23,656 bases of DNA from assembly GCA_964504625.1 (NCBI GenBank), contig CAZDEK010000005.1, positions 1-23,656 of the forward strand, read 5' to 3'. The position numbers and the translations under genes are program-made. The notes under the pieces are model-generated. The model was not told the DNA's origin and made no database searches. It was given only the letters and a program-made list of their open reading frames with translations. Positions within the stretch are counted from its first letter, which is position 1. Each line of letters opens with the position of its first letter. Below, in pieces: positions 1 through 8,855 of this stretch. The stretch is from CAZDEK01 sp964504625. GTDB lineage: Bacteria > Patescibacteriota > Saccharimonadia > CAILAD01 > GCA-016700035.

Positions 1-548
1 GTCACTTCGATGACTGGGTTACCACAGTCAAAGAGAATCCATGTACGAGCACCGTCAGCATTCACGCCCTGCAAGCCAGAGAACCATTTATTGTCGCCCC
101 AGACCCGTAACGGCCGCAGCCAGATAGCCGTATGGGCACCTGGTACATCAAGCCGGACGTTATTTGCACCATGCTGATAGCGCCCCATCGACCAAACACT
201 CCACGCCGAGTTGACTCGTCCTGGCGACATATTAGCTATCTGTTCACGATAGATGCGTACACGGCCATAAATAGCTCGCAGCTCGGGGTTACTGTCGTAT
301 TTACGTAAGAGATCGGCTTTCGTGGAAAAACCGCCATAGAGGATATCGTTCGCCGACCCTGCGCTTGCTTCAGATGGCTTAGGCGGCACAAGGAATGTTA
401 CGGCCTGGAAGGTAACCAGTGCCACAGCAAGAACAGCCGTTATAATCCTGGATGCTCTTTCTTGACTCAAGCGACGAATGTAAAAAGCTAAGACGTTTTT
501 GTCTTGGCGCCCCAGGGCAATATTGCTGACGACATCGCGGAAAAGCAT
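1..548 (-). CDS. N-terminal part of a membrane-anchored exported protein (cut by window edge)
   Basis: An open frame runs leftward from an ATG at 548-546 to the window edge without a stop, giving about 182 residues. The first 30 residues are basic (motif FYIRRLSQERASR), followed by one hydrophobic stretch at about residues 34-54 (ITAVLAVALVTFQAVTFLV), which reads as an uncleaved or late-cleaved signal anchor. The exported part contains the motif NDILYGGFSTKADLLRKY and later ILFDCGNPVIEV. I recall similar openings in large secreted Saccharibacteria proteins, but cannot name a family. It lies 51 nt downstream of the TraG-like ATPase gene on the same strand, so a link to that export system is possible. 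No function is assigned. The C-terminal domains that would identify it lie outside the window. Confidence 0.75.
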   Translation of the reverse strand, partial: MLFRDVVSNIALGRQDKNVLAFYIRRLSQERASRIITAVLAVALVTFQAVTFLVPPKPSEASAGSANDILYGGFSTKADLLRKYDSNPELRAIYGRVRIYREQIANMSPGRVNSAWSVWSMGRYQHGANNVRLDVPGAHTAIWLRPLRVWGDNKWFSGLQGVNADGARTWILFDCGNPVIEV

Positions 549-562
549 TCTAGAGCATTACC

Positions 563-599
563 TTTATACAGATTGTATCAGATATGTGGAGGGGTGTAA
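563..599 (-). promoter_or_regulatory. Possible promoter of the exported-protein gene
   Basis: Read on the minus strand, TTACAC (599-594) is followed after 16 nt by TACAAT (577-572). A second -10-like box, TATAAA (568-563), lies closer to the ATG at 548. Either would give a 5' UTR of at most about 20 nt. These are pattern matches only. Confidence 0.3.
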
Positions 600-3086
600 C
601 TAGGCAACTGGTGCTCGTTCTGGACTGACCTGTGGCTTGGGGGCTGGACGCATTTGCAAAGCTTCGGAGACTTCCTCATCAACTTCCGCCTTAGGCCGAC
701 CATACTTTCGCCGTGACAGCTCTTTCATTGCCAGGGCAGCCTGCGCATTCACTTCGCCGACTGGAGGGAAAACAGGGTTCACGGTAAATGGAATCGTTGG
801 CAGACCATTCGCCATTAGCTTTATTGCGCCCTGTAAGTTTGGCATATTCACCAGATCATTACGGTCAAAGCTCGGCTCGAACTGCTTTTCAAGAAACTCC
901 GCATCCTCAGGTCCACAACGATAGGAGAACAGCGTACCTACGTTACCAAAGACAGCACCCTTGATCTGCTCGGTCAGCTGACCGATGAACTGGTTTGCCA
1001 CAACGAGGCAGAGATTATATTTTCGTGCCTCAGACAAAATCGTGGCAAAGCTATCAGTCGAAAAGTTCTGGAACTCATCAACATACAAAGTAAATTGCGG
1101 CATCTGATGCTTATCACGACCCGAACGACTGAGAGCGGCAGCCAGCAGCTTTATGACAAACATCATACCCAACAGCTTCGAGTTATTCTCACCCACCAAA
1201 CCCTTGGAAAGATTCACGATTAGGATCTTAGAGTTGTCCATAATGTCGGGAAAATCAAACGAGCTCTTGTGCTGACCGATGATGTTGCGCATGATCTCAT
1301 TCGAGAGGAACGCGCCCCACTTAGACACAAACCAGCCAAGCATTTCACTCTTATGGTAGTCCGAGGTCTGACCCATCTCATTGATCCAGAAGTCCTGTAC
1401 CGTCGGATCTTTGACATACTTAAACTTTGCCTTCAGGAAATCATCATCCACAAAGGGCTTTGGCACTTCAAGGAAGGTGGCACCTTTGGGGTCGGACATT
1501 ATGGTGAGAGCTGCATTGCGATACCAGTGCTCGAAGCGCGGACCGATAATGCCCTGTTGATCCGGATCATAAAGCTTGTAAAGCATGGCAATCGTTTCCT
1601 GGATCACAAAGTCTTTCTGCTCTGGGTGATCAGGATCGAACTCCAGGATATTCAGCCCCATCGGCATATTGCCGTCAGCTGGATTGAAGTAAATCACATC
1701 CTCGGTCCGACTCTTGGGTACCTTTGCCAAGACGGTCTCAGCCAATTCGCCATGCGGATCAATCACACACATACCCTTCCCAAGCGCCATGTCTTGCACG
1801 ATCAAATCTTCGAGCAGGACTGACTTACCGGTACCAGTCTGCCCAATGATGTACATATGGCGGCTGCGATCTTTATCGGTCAAGCGCACGACCTTTTCCT
1901 TACCTTGAAAAAAGTTCGAACCAATAACGACGCCCTCTTTCGGCAAATCAGCCGGCGCCGAGACTTCCTTGCGGCCCTTACGCTCAATGGGAGTTCCTAA
2001 TGTCTCAGATTCATTTGGTAAGTGAAAGAGAGTCGCGAGTTCAGTCGTATTCAAAATCATGCCACGCTGCCCGGCTGGAAAGAAGCGAAAAATAAAATCG
2101 GTCGCTAAGTCCCGCGGTGTCCGAGCATCAGTGAATGTGAAGCCATTGCTGCCAGGTTGGTTAAATTGTGCAAAGCCATTAATAATATCTTGCACTATCA
2201 TCTTGCTGCGAGCTAAATCTTCTGAGCTAGCTACGATCCGAATTAAGCTTTCAAACGCCGGCTCACTAGCCTTTTCCTCAATTGCCTGCGCCAACTTCTG
2301 GTCGATAGTATCAGACTGCTTCGTCGGATCATTGAGCTGATTTTTCGCCTGCCAATCAGGCGTTCCGAATGGTGCTTTTGCAACCTGAGCAGCAATATTC
2401 ATTGGGTCGTTGGCTTTAGCCTTGGCGGGGTTCAACAAGCCCTTAGCATACCGACGCGAACCACGAGAAAATGTATCACTCGCAGGTCGGATCATAATCT
2501 GCACCGCGGCTCCTTCATCGGATTTGAGTCGAGACAAGCCAGATATCATGCCACTTAATGGGTCGAAATCAAGCGTTTTATAGGTCTGAATAGGGTACAT
2601 ACTCTTACCAGTAAAATGGAGTTCCCCGCCAGCAACGGTCTGAATTTTGCCAGTTGGCGAGAATATGTTGTGATCAGTTGCTGGTACGATCTGTATGGCT
2701 GGGTACGCCGATACCAACGCCTTCTCCACCGAGGTAACAAGTGCTGCCGGGACACCAATGTAAAAATATATCTGCTCGCCCTGAGCAACGATCTCGAAAC
2801 TAATATGGCGCTGACTGTATATCTTACGCTTCGTACGGATCCCAGATAGCAGCGTAAAGATACCCTCTGCCTTAGCAATATTTTCTTTGATTAGCTCACG
2901 ATCGTCACGCTGGCTTTCCTCTGGCTCGGCTGGTGGCAGCTTGAGCAGCAATGGCACCATTTTCAAGCTTCGTTCGATATCTTTGGCGTGGCGAGCTCGC
3001 CCTCGCAATACAAAAAACGCGATGAGGCCTAAAACAATCAGAAAGCCTACGAGTATCACCACCATAAAGATAGTAAAGTCGGTCAT
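600..3086 (-). CDS. TraG/VirD4-like (type IV secretion coupling-protein family) ATPase
   Basis: This 828-residue protein begins with one transmembrane helix (about residues 5-27) and continues into the cytoplasm. Walker A is at residues 415-422 (GQTGTGKS) and Walker B at 666-671 (TLYVDE, followed by FQNF). The region near 700-745 (VVANQFIGQLTEQI, then GPEDAEFLEKQF) resembles the TraD/TraG TraM-recognition region. Residues 90-210 form a mixed alpha/beta segment before the ATPase, as seen in CPR members of this family. Such proteins are hexameric motors that feed DNA or protein to a type IV secretion or pilus-like machine. No other mating-pair component is visible here, so the substrate is unknown. 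The gene starts 2 nt after the stop of the small upstream gene and is probably translated with it. A HerA-like DUF87 ATPase is the main alternative. Confidence 0.85.
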   Translation of the reverse strand: MTDFTIFMVVILVGFLIVLGLIAFFVLRGRARHAKDIERSLKMVPLLLKLPPAEPEESQRDDRELIKENIAKAEGIFTLLSGIRTKRKIYSQRHISFEIVAQGEQIYFYIGVPAALVTSVEKALVSAYPAIQIVPATDHNIFSPTGKIQTVAGGELHFTGKSMYPIQTYKTLDFDPLSGMISGLSRLKSDEGAAVQIMIRPASDTFSRGSRRYAKGLLNPAKAKANDPMNIAAQVAKAPFGTPDWQAKNQLNDPTKQSDTIDQKLAQAIEEKASEPAFESLIRIVASSEDLARSKMIVQDIINGFAQFNQPGSNGFTFTDARTPRDLATDFIFRFFPAGQRGMILNTTELATLFHLPNESETLGTPIERKGRKEVSAPADLPKEGVVIGSNFFQGKEKVVRLTDKDRSRHMYIIGQTGTGKSVLLEDLIVQDMALGKGMCVIDPHGELAETVLAKVPKSRTEDVIYFNPADGNMPMGLNILEFDPDHPEQKDFVIQETIAMLYKLYDPDQQGIIGPRFEHWYRNAALTIMSDPKGATFLEVPKPFVDDDFLKAKFKYVKDPTVQDFWINEMGQTSDYHKSEMLGWFVSKWGAFLSNEIMRNIIGQHKSSFDFPDIMDNSKILIVNLSKGLVGENNSKLLGMMFVIKLLAAALSRSGRDKHQMPQFTLYVDEFQNFSTDSFATILSEARKYNLCLVVANQFIGQLTEQIKGAVFGNVGTLFSYRCGPEDAEFLEKQFEPSFDRNDLVNMPNLQGAIKLMANGLPTIPFTVNPVFPPVGEVNAQAALAMKELSRRKYGRPKAEVDEEVSEALQMRPAPKPQVSPERAPVA

Positions 3087-3088
3087 AC

Positions 3089-3427
3089 CTAAGACTGTCC
3101 CACATCCAGATTAAAGCGTTTTTTAAGATAGTCTCTGCTCATGGCTGACTGACGTTGCTGCAAGGTATACGGATCTGCCCCATAGCTTTCGATAAGCTTT
3201 TCAGCCGAACTAACCCATTCTTTTTCTATGAGATCTGCATCATGAGCCGACAGGGGAGTGCTCAAACTGTTAGTTGCCGGTTGTGCGCCACCCTCATTAG
3301 TAGTCGCGAGATCATCTGACTTTACATTGTGCGACATATTGCGCTGCTCGGCGGGGAAGGGGTTACTCACAATCTGCTGCTTAATGGGCCCACTGCTCTG
3401 CGGCGTGATGCGATCGATCTGATTCAT
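3089..3427 (-). CDS. Small soluble protein paired with the TraG-like ATPase
   Basis: This 112-residue protein has no signal peptide or membrane segment. The N-terminal half (to about residue 60) is polar, rich in Ser, Thr, Asn and Pro, and probably disordered. The C-terminal half (about 63-110) is a charged helical stretch with ADLIEKEWVSSAEKLIE, DPYTLQQ and DYLKKRF. It directly precedes the ATPase gene with a 2-nt gap, so the two are almost certainly co-expressed. I recall small proteins of this type beside TraG/VirB4-like genes in Saccharibacteria and would guess an adaptor or partner, but no known fold can be named. A perfect TATAAT lies 10 nt before the ATG. Confidence 0.75.
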   Translation of the reverse strand: MNQIDRITPQSSGPIKQQIVSNPFPAEQRNMSHNVKSDDLATTNEGGAQPATNSLSTPLSAHDADLIEKEWVSSAEKLIESYGADPYTLQQRQSAMSRDYLKKRFNLDVGQS

Positions 3428-3437
3428 ACTACTTATG

Positions 3438-3443
3438 ATTATA
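3438..3443 (-). promoter_or_regulatory. -10 box of the ATPase two-gene operon
   Basis: TATAAT on the minus strand, ten nucleotides before the ATG at 3427, predicting a 5' UTR of about 4 nt. No good -35 hexamer is seen at 16-18 nt. The box lies between the end of the L,D-transpeptidase gene and this operon. Confidence 0.5.
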
Positions 3444-3474
3444 GAGGTTTAGCTGGCCGACTGCACCCTACAAT

Positions 3475-4905
3475 CTAGTAGTGTACCCATACTGGTGTGC
3501 CTACTGGCGCCCAGTCATACAAGAATGCAGCTGTTGCTAATGGCAAATTCACACAGCCATGACTGCCGCCATAGTAATAATCACTGCCACCAAAGCTTGA
3601 TCGCCAGCTGGCATCATGCAAGCCATACCCCGAGTAGAAGGGCATCCAATACTGCACAAAGACATTGTAGTTGTAGCCATATGGCCGACCATTCAGATAG
3701 GTGTTACGAGCCTTATAATATATTGCAAATGTGCCTGTCACAGTCGGGAAGCCCGCACCAGTCGCCCCGCTCGTTACAGGACTTGTGTACACTACCTGTC
3801 CGTCTTGATATGCCCAAAGTCGCTGCTGTTTCAGATTTACTTCTATATACTGCGCTGCATCCAGACTGGTCGTCCGAGTCGTTTCTGTTTTGTAAGGCAC
3901 GGGGTTGACCTTAAGTGCAATGTTCGCATCACGATTGTCACGCATGGCTGCCATGATATCCTGAGTCGCCGCTTCTTGATCGAGTGCGAGACCATCTTGA
4001 CCCTCACGATCAACACTACTGACCCCATTCTTCACGAGCACTTTTTTGTTGACTGGGCTTTTATTAATCTCATTGGCTACTGATTGCACATAGCCGCGCA
4101 CCTGCTGCTCATTGATGTCAACCACAAGCTTGCTCGGTTCGATTTCACTATCAGGTTTGACGCTGATCCAATAGCCAATATTCACCTGTGTTGGACGAAA
4201 AACCCGATCATTATAGGTAAGCTGAATCTGTCGACCGAGCAAGGTCTGCACCGAAGACTTGGCTGGCTCAGCTTGCGCTTCCTGAATCGGTGCTTGGATG
4301 GTCTCCGTTTGAAGAGCGAATTGCGCATCTTGAGCTTTTGCTAATGCCTGACCGACTAGTTGAGTAACCTTCACGCGATCTAAGCCTAGCCCGGGCATAT
4401 CTGGCTGCACCTGAACATTACCTTCTTGCACCACCACCACGGCGTTTGTTGCTGGCACACCCACCTGCTTCACGACATCAGCCGTGAAAGCATTCAATTT
4501 TTTGTAATCTAAGTTGTAGGCATATGCCAAGCCACCCTGATTGCGCGCATCCCAGAGTCCGATAAGCGGCAGGGGGTGCTGTCGACCGATAGCAAACGCT
4601 AGATCGACCGTTGCTGGCACATCATAACGAGCTCCAAGCTGCTCATTAGTTGCCATAAATTGCTTACCATCTACCTGAATCTGGAGCTTACGACCCAGTG
4701 GCTGGGCCTGCAGCTTGGACATCGCCTGTTGTTTGGTCAAGCCACCGACTGAAATACCCGCTACCTTGACTCCAGGATAGATCACTCCTTCGAGAAAGGC
4801 AGCTGCAAAGGCATTCAAGACCAGTATCAAGAATAGCGGTGCTAATACCAGAAACCAACGCAAACTGCGCTGTCTGACACCGTGAGCTGAGCGAGAGGCA
4901 CGCAT
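3475..4905 (-). CDS. L,D-transpeptidase (YkuD) with PG-binding-4-type repeats
   Basis: A 476-residue protein if the ATG at 4905 is used; an in-frame GTG at 4926 would add seven residues, and neither start has a clear Shine-Dalgarno sequence. An N-terminal anchor (LRWFLVLAPLFLILVL) is followed by two tandem alpha/beta modules (roughly 45-185 and 205-330) that resemble the PG_binding_4 domains found before YkuD domains. The C-terminal YkuD domain (about 345-476) starts at AAQYIEVNLKQQRLWAYQDGQ and contains HDASW (His430) and SHGCVNLP (His449, Cys451), the expected His/Ser-His-Gly-Cys active site. Such enzymes cross-link peptidoglycan through meso-diaminopimelate 3-3 bonds outside the membrane. 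It appears to be a single gene, with no overlap on either side. The active site is intact. Confidence 0.9.
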   Translation of the reverse strand: MRASRSAHGVRQRSLRWFLVLAPLFLILVLNAFAAAFLEGVIYPGVKVAGISVGGLTKQQAMSKLQAQPLGRKLQIQVDGKQFMATNEQLGARYDVPATVDLAFAIGRQHPLPLIGLWDARNQGGLAYAYNLDYKKLNAFTADVVKQVGVPATNAVVVVQEGNVQVQPDMPGLGLDRVKVTQLVGQALAKAQDAQFALQTETIQAPIQEAQAEPAKSSVQTLLGRQIQLTYNDRVFRPTQVNIGYWISVKPDSEIEPSKLVVDINEQQVRGYVQSVANEINKSPVNKKVLVKNGVSSVDREGQDGLALDQEAATQDIMAAMRDNRDANIALKVNPVPYKTETTRTTSLDAAQYIEVNLKQQRLWAYQDGQVVYTSPVTSGATGAGFPTVTGTFAIYYKARNTYLNGRPYGYNYNVFVQYWMPFYSGYGLHDASWRSSFGGSDYYYGGSHGCVNLPLATAAFLYDWAPVGTPVWVHY

Positions 4906-5034
4906 GATTATCTTGTTTTGTCTCACCTGTTTCGTTAGTGCTATCTTACACTATCTTGTAATAAATTGCTTATGCTTTTGGGATAGAGTGTCCAACTTAA
5001 GCTGAACATGTATTTTACTCAATAAGACTAGCTA

Positions 5035-7857
5035 CTAAACCAATTTTGGTGATGCACTATCTGGAAGACTCTTCTGAAGATGAGTTATAAGCTGTTTGAT
5101 CTGAGCGCTAATTTCGTCACCAGTAGGCTGAGGACCCATATCGAACCAGAGACGCACAGTTAGCACCTGTCGATTATCCTGAGCCAGAGCTTCATCTTGA
5201 TAATGAGCCCGATAGCTATAGTTCACTATTGATGTGTGCTGCTTAAGAATCGCCGCAACATCCTGCCAAGCAATGTCTGCGGCCAGCTCGATGCTCACAT
5301 CGCGTAATGTCAACTGGTACTCGGGAACGGCTTGCAGAATGACGGGGCGAGGCTCAAGCAAAACTGGTAGCGCAAGCTCAGCGTAGGCCACTGGCTGCCG
5401 AAGATCATACTCTGCGGATAAGCCAGTACGCACTTGGCCAATATGACCAATAGCACGTCTATCATAAGTTAGTCGTGAGCTACGCTGTGGTACAAAACTC
5501 ATATCCTTACTGGCACTAAATTCAACCGAGAGATGATATTGCCTCAGTAAGCGATGAAAGAGCGCTTGCACAACGTCGAGAGATTGTGGACCTGCAGCAC
5601 TCATTGCCAAGCACCAGTCCTCAACAGGCAGTTCACCATCACGACCAGTACCAGTAAAGACTCGACTAATCTCAAATACCACATCTCCGGTGCGCAAACC
5701 GGCATTGTGCTGCCATAGCTTCAGATGGCTAGAGAGTAGAGTGCTACGCAAGTATGCCTGTTCGGGGGTTCGGGGATTAGCGATTGTAGGAAGCGCCTCA
5801 GCATGCTGTCCTGTTAGCTCAGCATCCCGTTGAGAGATAAAACTATACGTCATCACTTCGGTTGCACCTGCAGCAATCAGGTTACGACGCAGCTGCATAT
5901 GCTGCGGTAGCCGCGATTGACTACTGGCCGGCATCGGCGGCATCTGCGGCAGCGTCTCTGGCATCTTTTCATAGCCCACGAGTTTCGCTATCTCTTCATA
6001 GACATCAACTTCTTGCCGAATATCAGATCGCCACCACGGCACCTCAAGGGCGAGGATATGATTGAAGCTATCGAGATATCGGCGTGCACCCAAGAAACCA
6101 CTATCCTGGGTAAATTCTTCAAGTGGGGAAGTGATAACGCCAGTTATGCGGCGCTTCACCCATTTACCATTGCGATGCTTATAGGTAGCGGCATGGATTA
6201 CCTGTCCGTTTCCGATATAGACACCATTATGCCCCACCTTCATCGGCTGCTTCAGGCTATGTTTGATCTTTTTCCCATCTGGACCCATCAGATAATAATG
6301 ATCGGTCACCGATTTTTCAATTTTGCCCTCTATAAATAACACATCACCAGGTTTGAGACTCTTGATATCAACCTCCCAACCAGTATGAAACTGACCTAAG
6401 GCTGTATGCCCGACAAATACCCCGAGCTTTGAATACAGCCGATCCACCAGGTAGGAACAGTCAAAGGCGGACTCGCCGTGCTCACGAAAATTTGCCCCCC
6501 AGACATAGGGCTTGCCAAGATGAGAGCGAAGCTCTTTGGTAAGCGAAAAGTGCTCAACTTTAAAACCAAGCCGCTTCAAGCCACGCATTACTTCAGCTTC
6601 AGCTAACTCCATGCCTAAGAATCTCTCTGCACGACGCAATCGTACACCCAAGAATTGTTGCCAAGGCCAGCTCATGAGTTGATCAAACGGCCCCTCAATG
6701 ATTTGTGCATCGCAAATCTCTTGCAATAACGTCACTAATCGAGCAAATGCCCAGGGCTGCAAGGGGAGTGGGAGACCGCGCTCAAACCGAGCAGATGCTT
6801 CGGTGCGTAGTCCGTGCCTCAGAGCTGATCGCCTCACGCTAGTTTTATCGAAATGCGCTGCTTCAAGGATAATCTCTGTTGTAGTTTCGTCTATTTCGGT
6901 GTGGGCCGAGCCCATAACGCCAGCTAGGCCAATTGGCCCAGTTTTGTCAGCCACAACAAGATCATGTTCGGTCAAAATTCGCTCAATACCATCCAATGTT
7001 GTAAGACGTTCTCCACGCTCTGCAAACCGCACCGCCAGGGGACCTAGGAGTTTAAGTGCGTCGTAGGCATGACTCGGCTGGCCAGTTTCCAACATGACAA
7101 AATTCGTAATATCAACAACTGGATTATGTGCGGTAAATCCATTCGCCTCTAAGTTATCCACAAGCCATGCAGGACTTTTTACATCATTCTTTATGCGTAT
7201 TCGTGCGGAAAGGAATCGCCCACACTTCCCTGTTTCCTTGACATTAACGAATTCAGTATTCTGGTAATTAGTGTCGTCTATCTCTGGGAGTACTACCCCC
7301 TGCTCTGCCGTATCATGAGCAGCAATTTCACGGGCTATCCCTACCCCACTTAAGTAATCCCATCGATTGGCCGGCGTCTTTATGTCAAGGATATCACCAG
7401 AAAACACTATGTCGCACAATGATGTACCCAGCTTATGCCTATCTTCTTCAAGCACTAAAATACCCGTATGGTCGTCTGATAATCCCAACTCACGAGCACT
7501 TGCTAACATACCATGTGATACGACACCGCGTAATTTTGCCGAAGCGATAGAAGTCCCATCCGGCAAAGTAGCGCCCGGCTGAACGAGTGCAACCCGTTGC
7601 TCAACGGCTACATTCGGCGCACCACACACCACTTGAACCTTTTTTGTACCCGTTGTAACTGTAACGAGACGTAGCCGATCGGCATTAGGATGTGGCTCGA
7701 CATCGATCGTCTTAGCGAGAATTATTTTGTTATCAAGCTTTGCGCCATGCAACACTTCTTCGACTTCAATCTCGGTCCGATCCAATAGCCTCACGATATC
7801 CTCCGTCGAGCGCGATTTCTTAAGATATCGATTAATTGTATCAATAGCTATTTTCAT
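5035..7857 (-). CDS. pheT: Phenylalanyl-tRNA synthetase beta subunit with an inserted NlpC/P60 domain
   Basis: A 940-residue protein, about 140 longer than a usual bacterial PheT (about 800). The order is N-terminal region, EMAP/OB tRNA-binding domain (about 40-150; ANDs such as PHPNADRLRLV and VVCGAPNV), B3/B4 editing domain (about 210-385; NPVVDITNFVMLETGQP), B5 domain split by an insertion (first half 405-437, second half 600-640 with WWRSDIRQEVDVYEEIAKLVGY), catalytic-like module (about 650-845) and FDX-ACB anticodon-binding domain (about 845-938). It pairs with PheS as an alpha2beta2 enzyme that charges tRNA-Phe. Its ATG overlaps the pheS TGA as ATGA, indicating translational coupling. 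The oddity is residues 437-600, described separately; the reading frame is open throughout, so this is not an assembly junction that breaks the gene. Confidence 0.97.
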   Translation of the reverse strand: MKIAIDTINRYLKKSRSTEDIVRLLDRTEIEVEEVLHGAKLDNKIILAKTIDVEPHPNADRLRLVTVTTGTKKVQVVCGAPNVAVEQRVALVQPGATLPDGTSIASAKLRGVVSHGMLASARELGLSDDHTGILVLEEDRHKLGTSLCDIVFSGDILDIKTPANRWDYLSGVGIAREIAAHDTAEQGVVLPEIDDTNYQNTEFVNVKETGKCGRFLSARIRIKNDVKSPAWLVDNLEANGFTAHNPVVDITNFVMLETGQPSHAYDALKLLGPLAVRFAERGERLTTLDGIERILTEHDLVVADKTGPIGLAGVMGSAHTEIDETTTEIILEAAHFDKTSVRRSALRHGLRTEASARFERGLPLPLQPWAFARLVTLLQEICDAQIIEGPFDQLMSWPWQQFLGVRLRRAERFLGMELAEAEVMRGLKRLGFKVEHFSLTKELRSHLGKPYVWGANFREHGESAFDCSYLVDRLYSKLGVFVGHTALGQFHTGWEVDIKSLKPGDVLFIEGKIEKSVTDHYYLMGPDGKKIKHSLKQPMKVGHNGVYIGNGQVIHAATYKHRNGKWVKRRITGVITSPLEEFTQDSGFLGARRYLDSFNHILALEVPWWRSDIRQEVDVYEEIAKLVGYEKMPETLPQMPPMPASSQSRLPQHMQLRRNLIAAGATEVMTYSFISQRDAELTGQHAEALPTIANPRTPEQAYLRSTLLSSHLKLWQHNAGLRTGDVVFEISRVFTGTGRDGELPVEDWCLAMSAAGPQSLDVVQALFHRLLRQYHLSVEFSASKDMSFVPQRSSRLTYDRRAIGHIGQVRTGLSAEYDLRQPVAYAELALPVLLEPRPVILQAVPEYQLTLRDVSIELAADIAWQDVAAILKQHTSIVNYSYRAHYQDEALAQDNRQVLTVRLWFDMGPQPTGDEISAQIKQLITHLQKSLPDSASPKLV
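6054..6549 (-). other. NlpC/P60 (C40) peptidase-like domain inserted in PheT B5
   Basis: PheT residues about 437-600. The segment begins LRSHLGKPYVWGANF, has the catalytic-type Cys467 in FDCSYLVDRLYSKLGV, LKPGDVLFIEG, His543 in VGHNGVYIGNGQVIHAAT, His555 in the same stretch, and ends GFLGARRYL. The order and spacing match NlpC/P60 cell-wall peptidases, and the Cys-His-His residues are all present. It sits in the loop between the two halves of B5, which otherwise read through normally. The usual DCSG is DCSY here. An extra stretch at about 512-541 (rich in Lys) lies before His543. There is no signal peptide, so the domain should be cytoplasmic. Confidence 0.9.
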
Positions 7858-8855
7858 AGTTGATCACTCACCATAAGATTAGGCCGCCAGAGGCGACGCA
7901 AATCAGTTAGGCCGAATCGCGGCAATGCCAATCGATCAGTCCCCCAACCAAATGCAAATCCAGAGTACCGTTCTGGATCGATACCACCAGCCGCTAGCAC
8001 ACGCGGGTGTACCATGCCGGCGCCAAGAATCTCTAACCACTCGCCCTGATACCAGACATCCACTTCTACTGACGGCTCAGTATACGGGAAAAAGCTTGGG
8101 CGGAAACGAATCTTGACATCATCACCGAGGAGACCCTGCATGGCGAGCAGGAGTGTACCCTTAAGATCCGCCATACTCACCCCCTCACCCACTACCAAGC
8201 CTTCTACCTGCACGAATGACCAGGAATGCGTCCTATCTTCATCTTCATTACGATACACCTTACCCGGTACGATGATTTTGAATGGCGGAGTATGAGTCTC
8301 CATATAGCGTATCTGCGCCGCAGAAGTATGCGTACGTGGTACCAAAGCGGGCTGCCTACCGTCTGAGGTGAGATAGAAAGTATCCTGCATCTCACGGGCT
8401 GGATGATCGGCCGGCATATTGAGTGCCTCGAAGTTATACCAATCTGTCTCAACCTCATTACTATCGATAATGGCAAATCCAAGTCTGAGGAAGATATCAT
8501 ATATATCTGCCATCACAAGCTGAGTTGGATGCCCATGCCCACTTGGTAACCCCATGGTAATCGGCAAAGAAAGATCAACTGGGCTCAGGCTAGTATCAAC
8601 CTCGTCAATCAGTTTTCGTTCAGTGGCTACAATAGCTGTTTGTATCTGCTGCTTGAGCTGATTAACTGCTGCCCCAAAGTCTTTACGCTCCTCGGGATTC
8701 AGCTTGGGAATTTGCCGTAAGAGTTGAGTTACGTCACCTCGTTTGCCAAGAAATTGGGCGCTTAGCTTACGCAGGTCATTGGCATTATCCGCAGATTCAA
8801 GCGCTCGTTCGAAGCTGTGGCGAAGCTTTTCTAGTGGTGTATCGGATTTATTCAT
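7854..8855 (-). CDS. pheS: Phenylalanyl-tRNA synthetase alpha subunit
   Basis: The protein is 333 residues from the ATG at 8855, close to the usual bacterial length. That start is preferred over a TTG at 8882 because ATGAATAA forms an 8-nt overlap with the upstream gene, typical of coupled genes. An N-terminal coiled-coil arm (about 1-85) is followed by the class II catalytic core: motif 2 in FKIIVPGKVYRNEDEDRTH with HSWSFVQVEGLVV, and motif 3 near the end in GFAFGWGTDRLALPRFGL. It activates phenylalanine and with PheT aminoacylates tRNA-Phe. The stop overlaps the pheT start. No unusual residues were noticed. Confidence 0.97.
   Translation of the reverse strand: MNKSDTPLEKLRHSFERALESADNANDLRKLSAQFLGKRGDVTQLLRQIPKLNPEERKDFGAAVNQLKQQIQTAIVATERKLIDEVDTSLSPVDLSLPITMGLPSGHGHPTQLVMADIYDIFLRLGFAIIDSNEVETDWYNFEALNMPADHPAREMQDTFYLTSDGRQPALVPRTHTSAAQIRYMETHTPPFKIIVPGKVYRNEDEDRTHSWSFVQVEGLVVGEGVSMADLKGTLLLAMQGLLGDDVKIRFRPSFFPYTEPSVEVDVWYQGEWLEILGAGMVHPRVLAAGGIDPERYSGFAFGWGTDRLALPRFGLTDLRRLWRPNLMVSDQL

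Noticed and set aside
5862..6339. Plus-strand frames over the PheT insertion
   Set aside because: They are antisense to a well-supported protein domain and show no family features.
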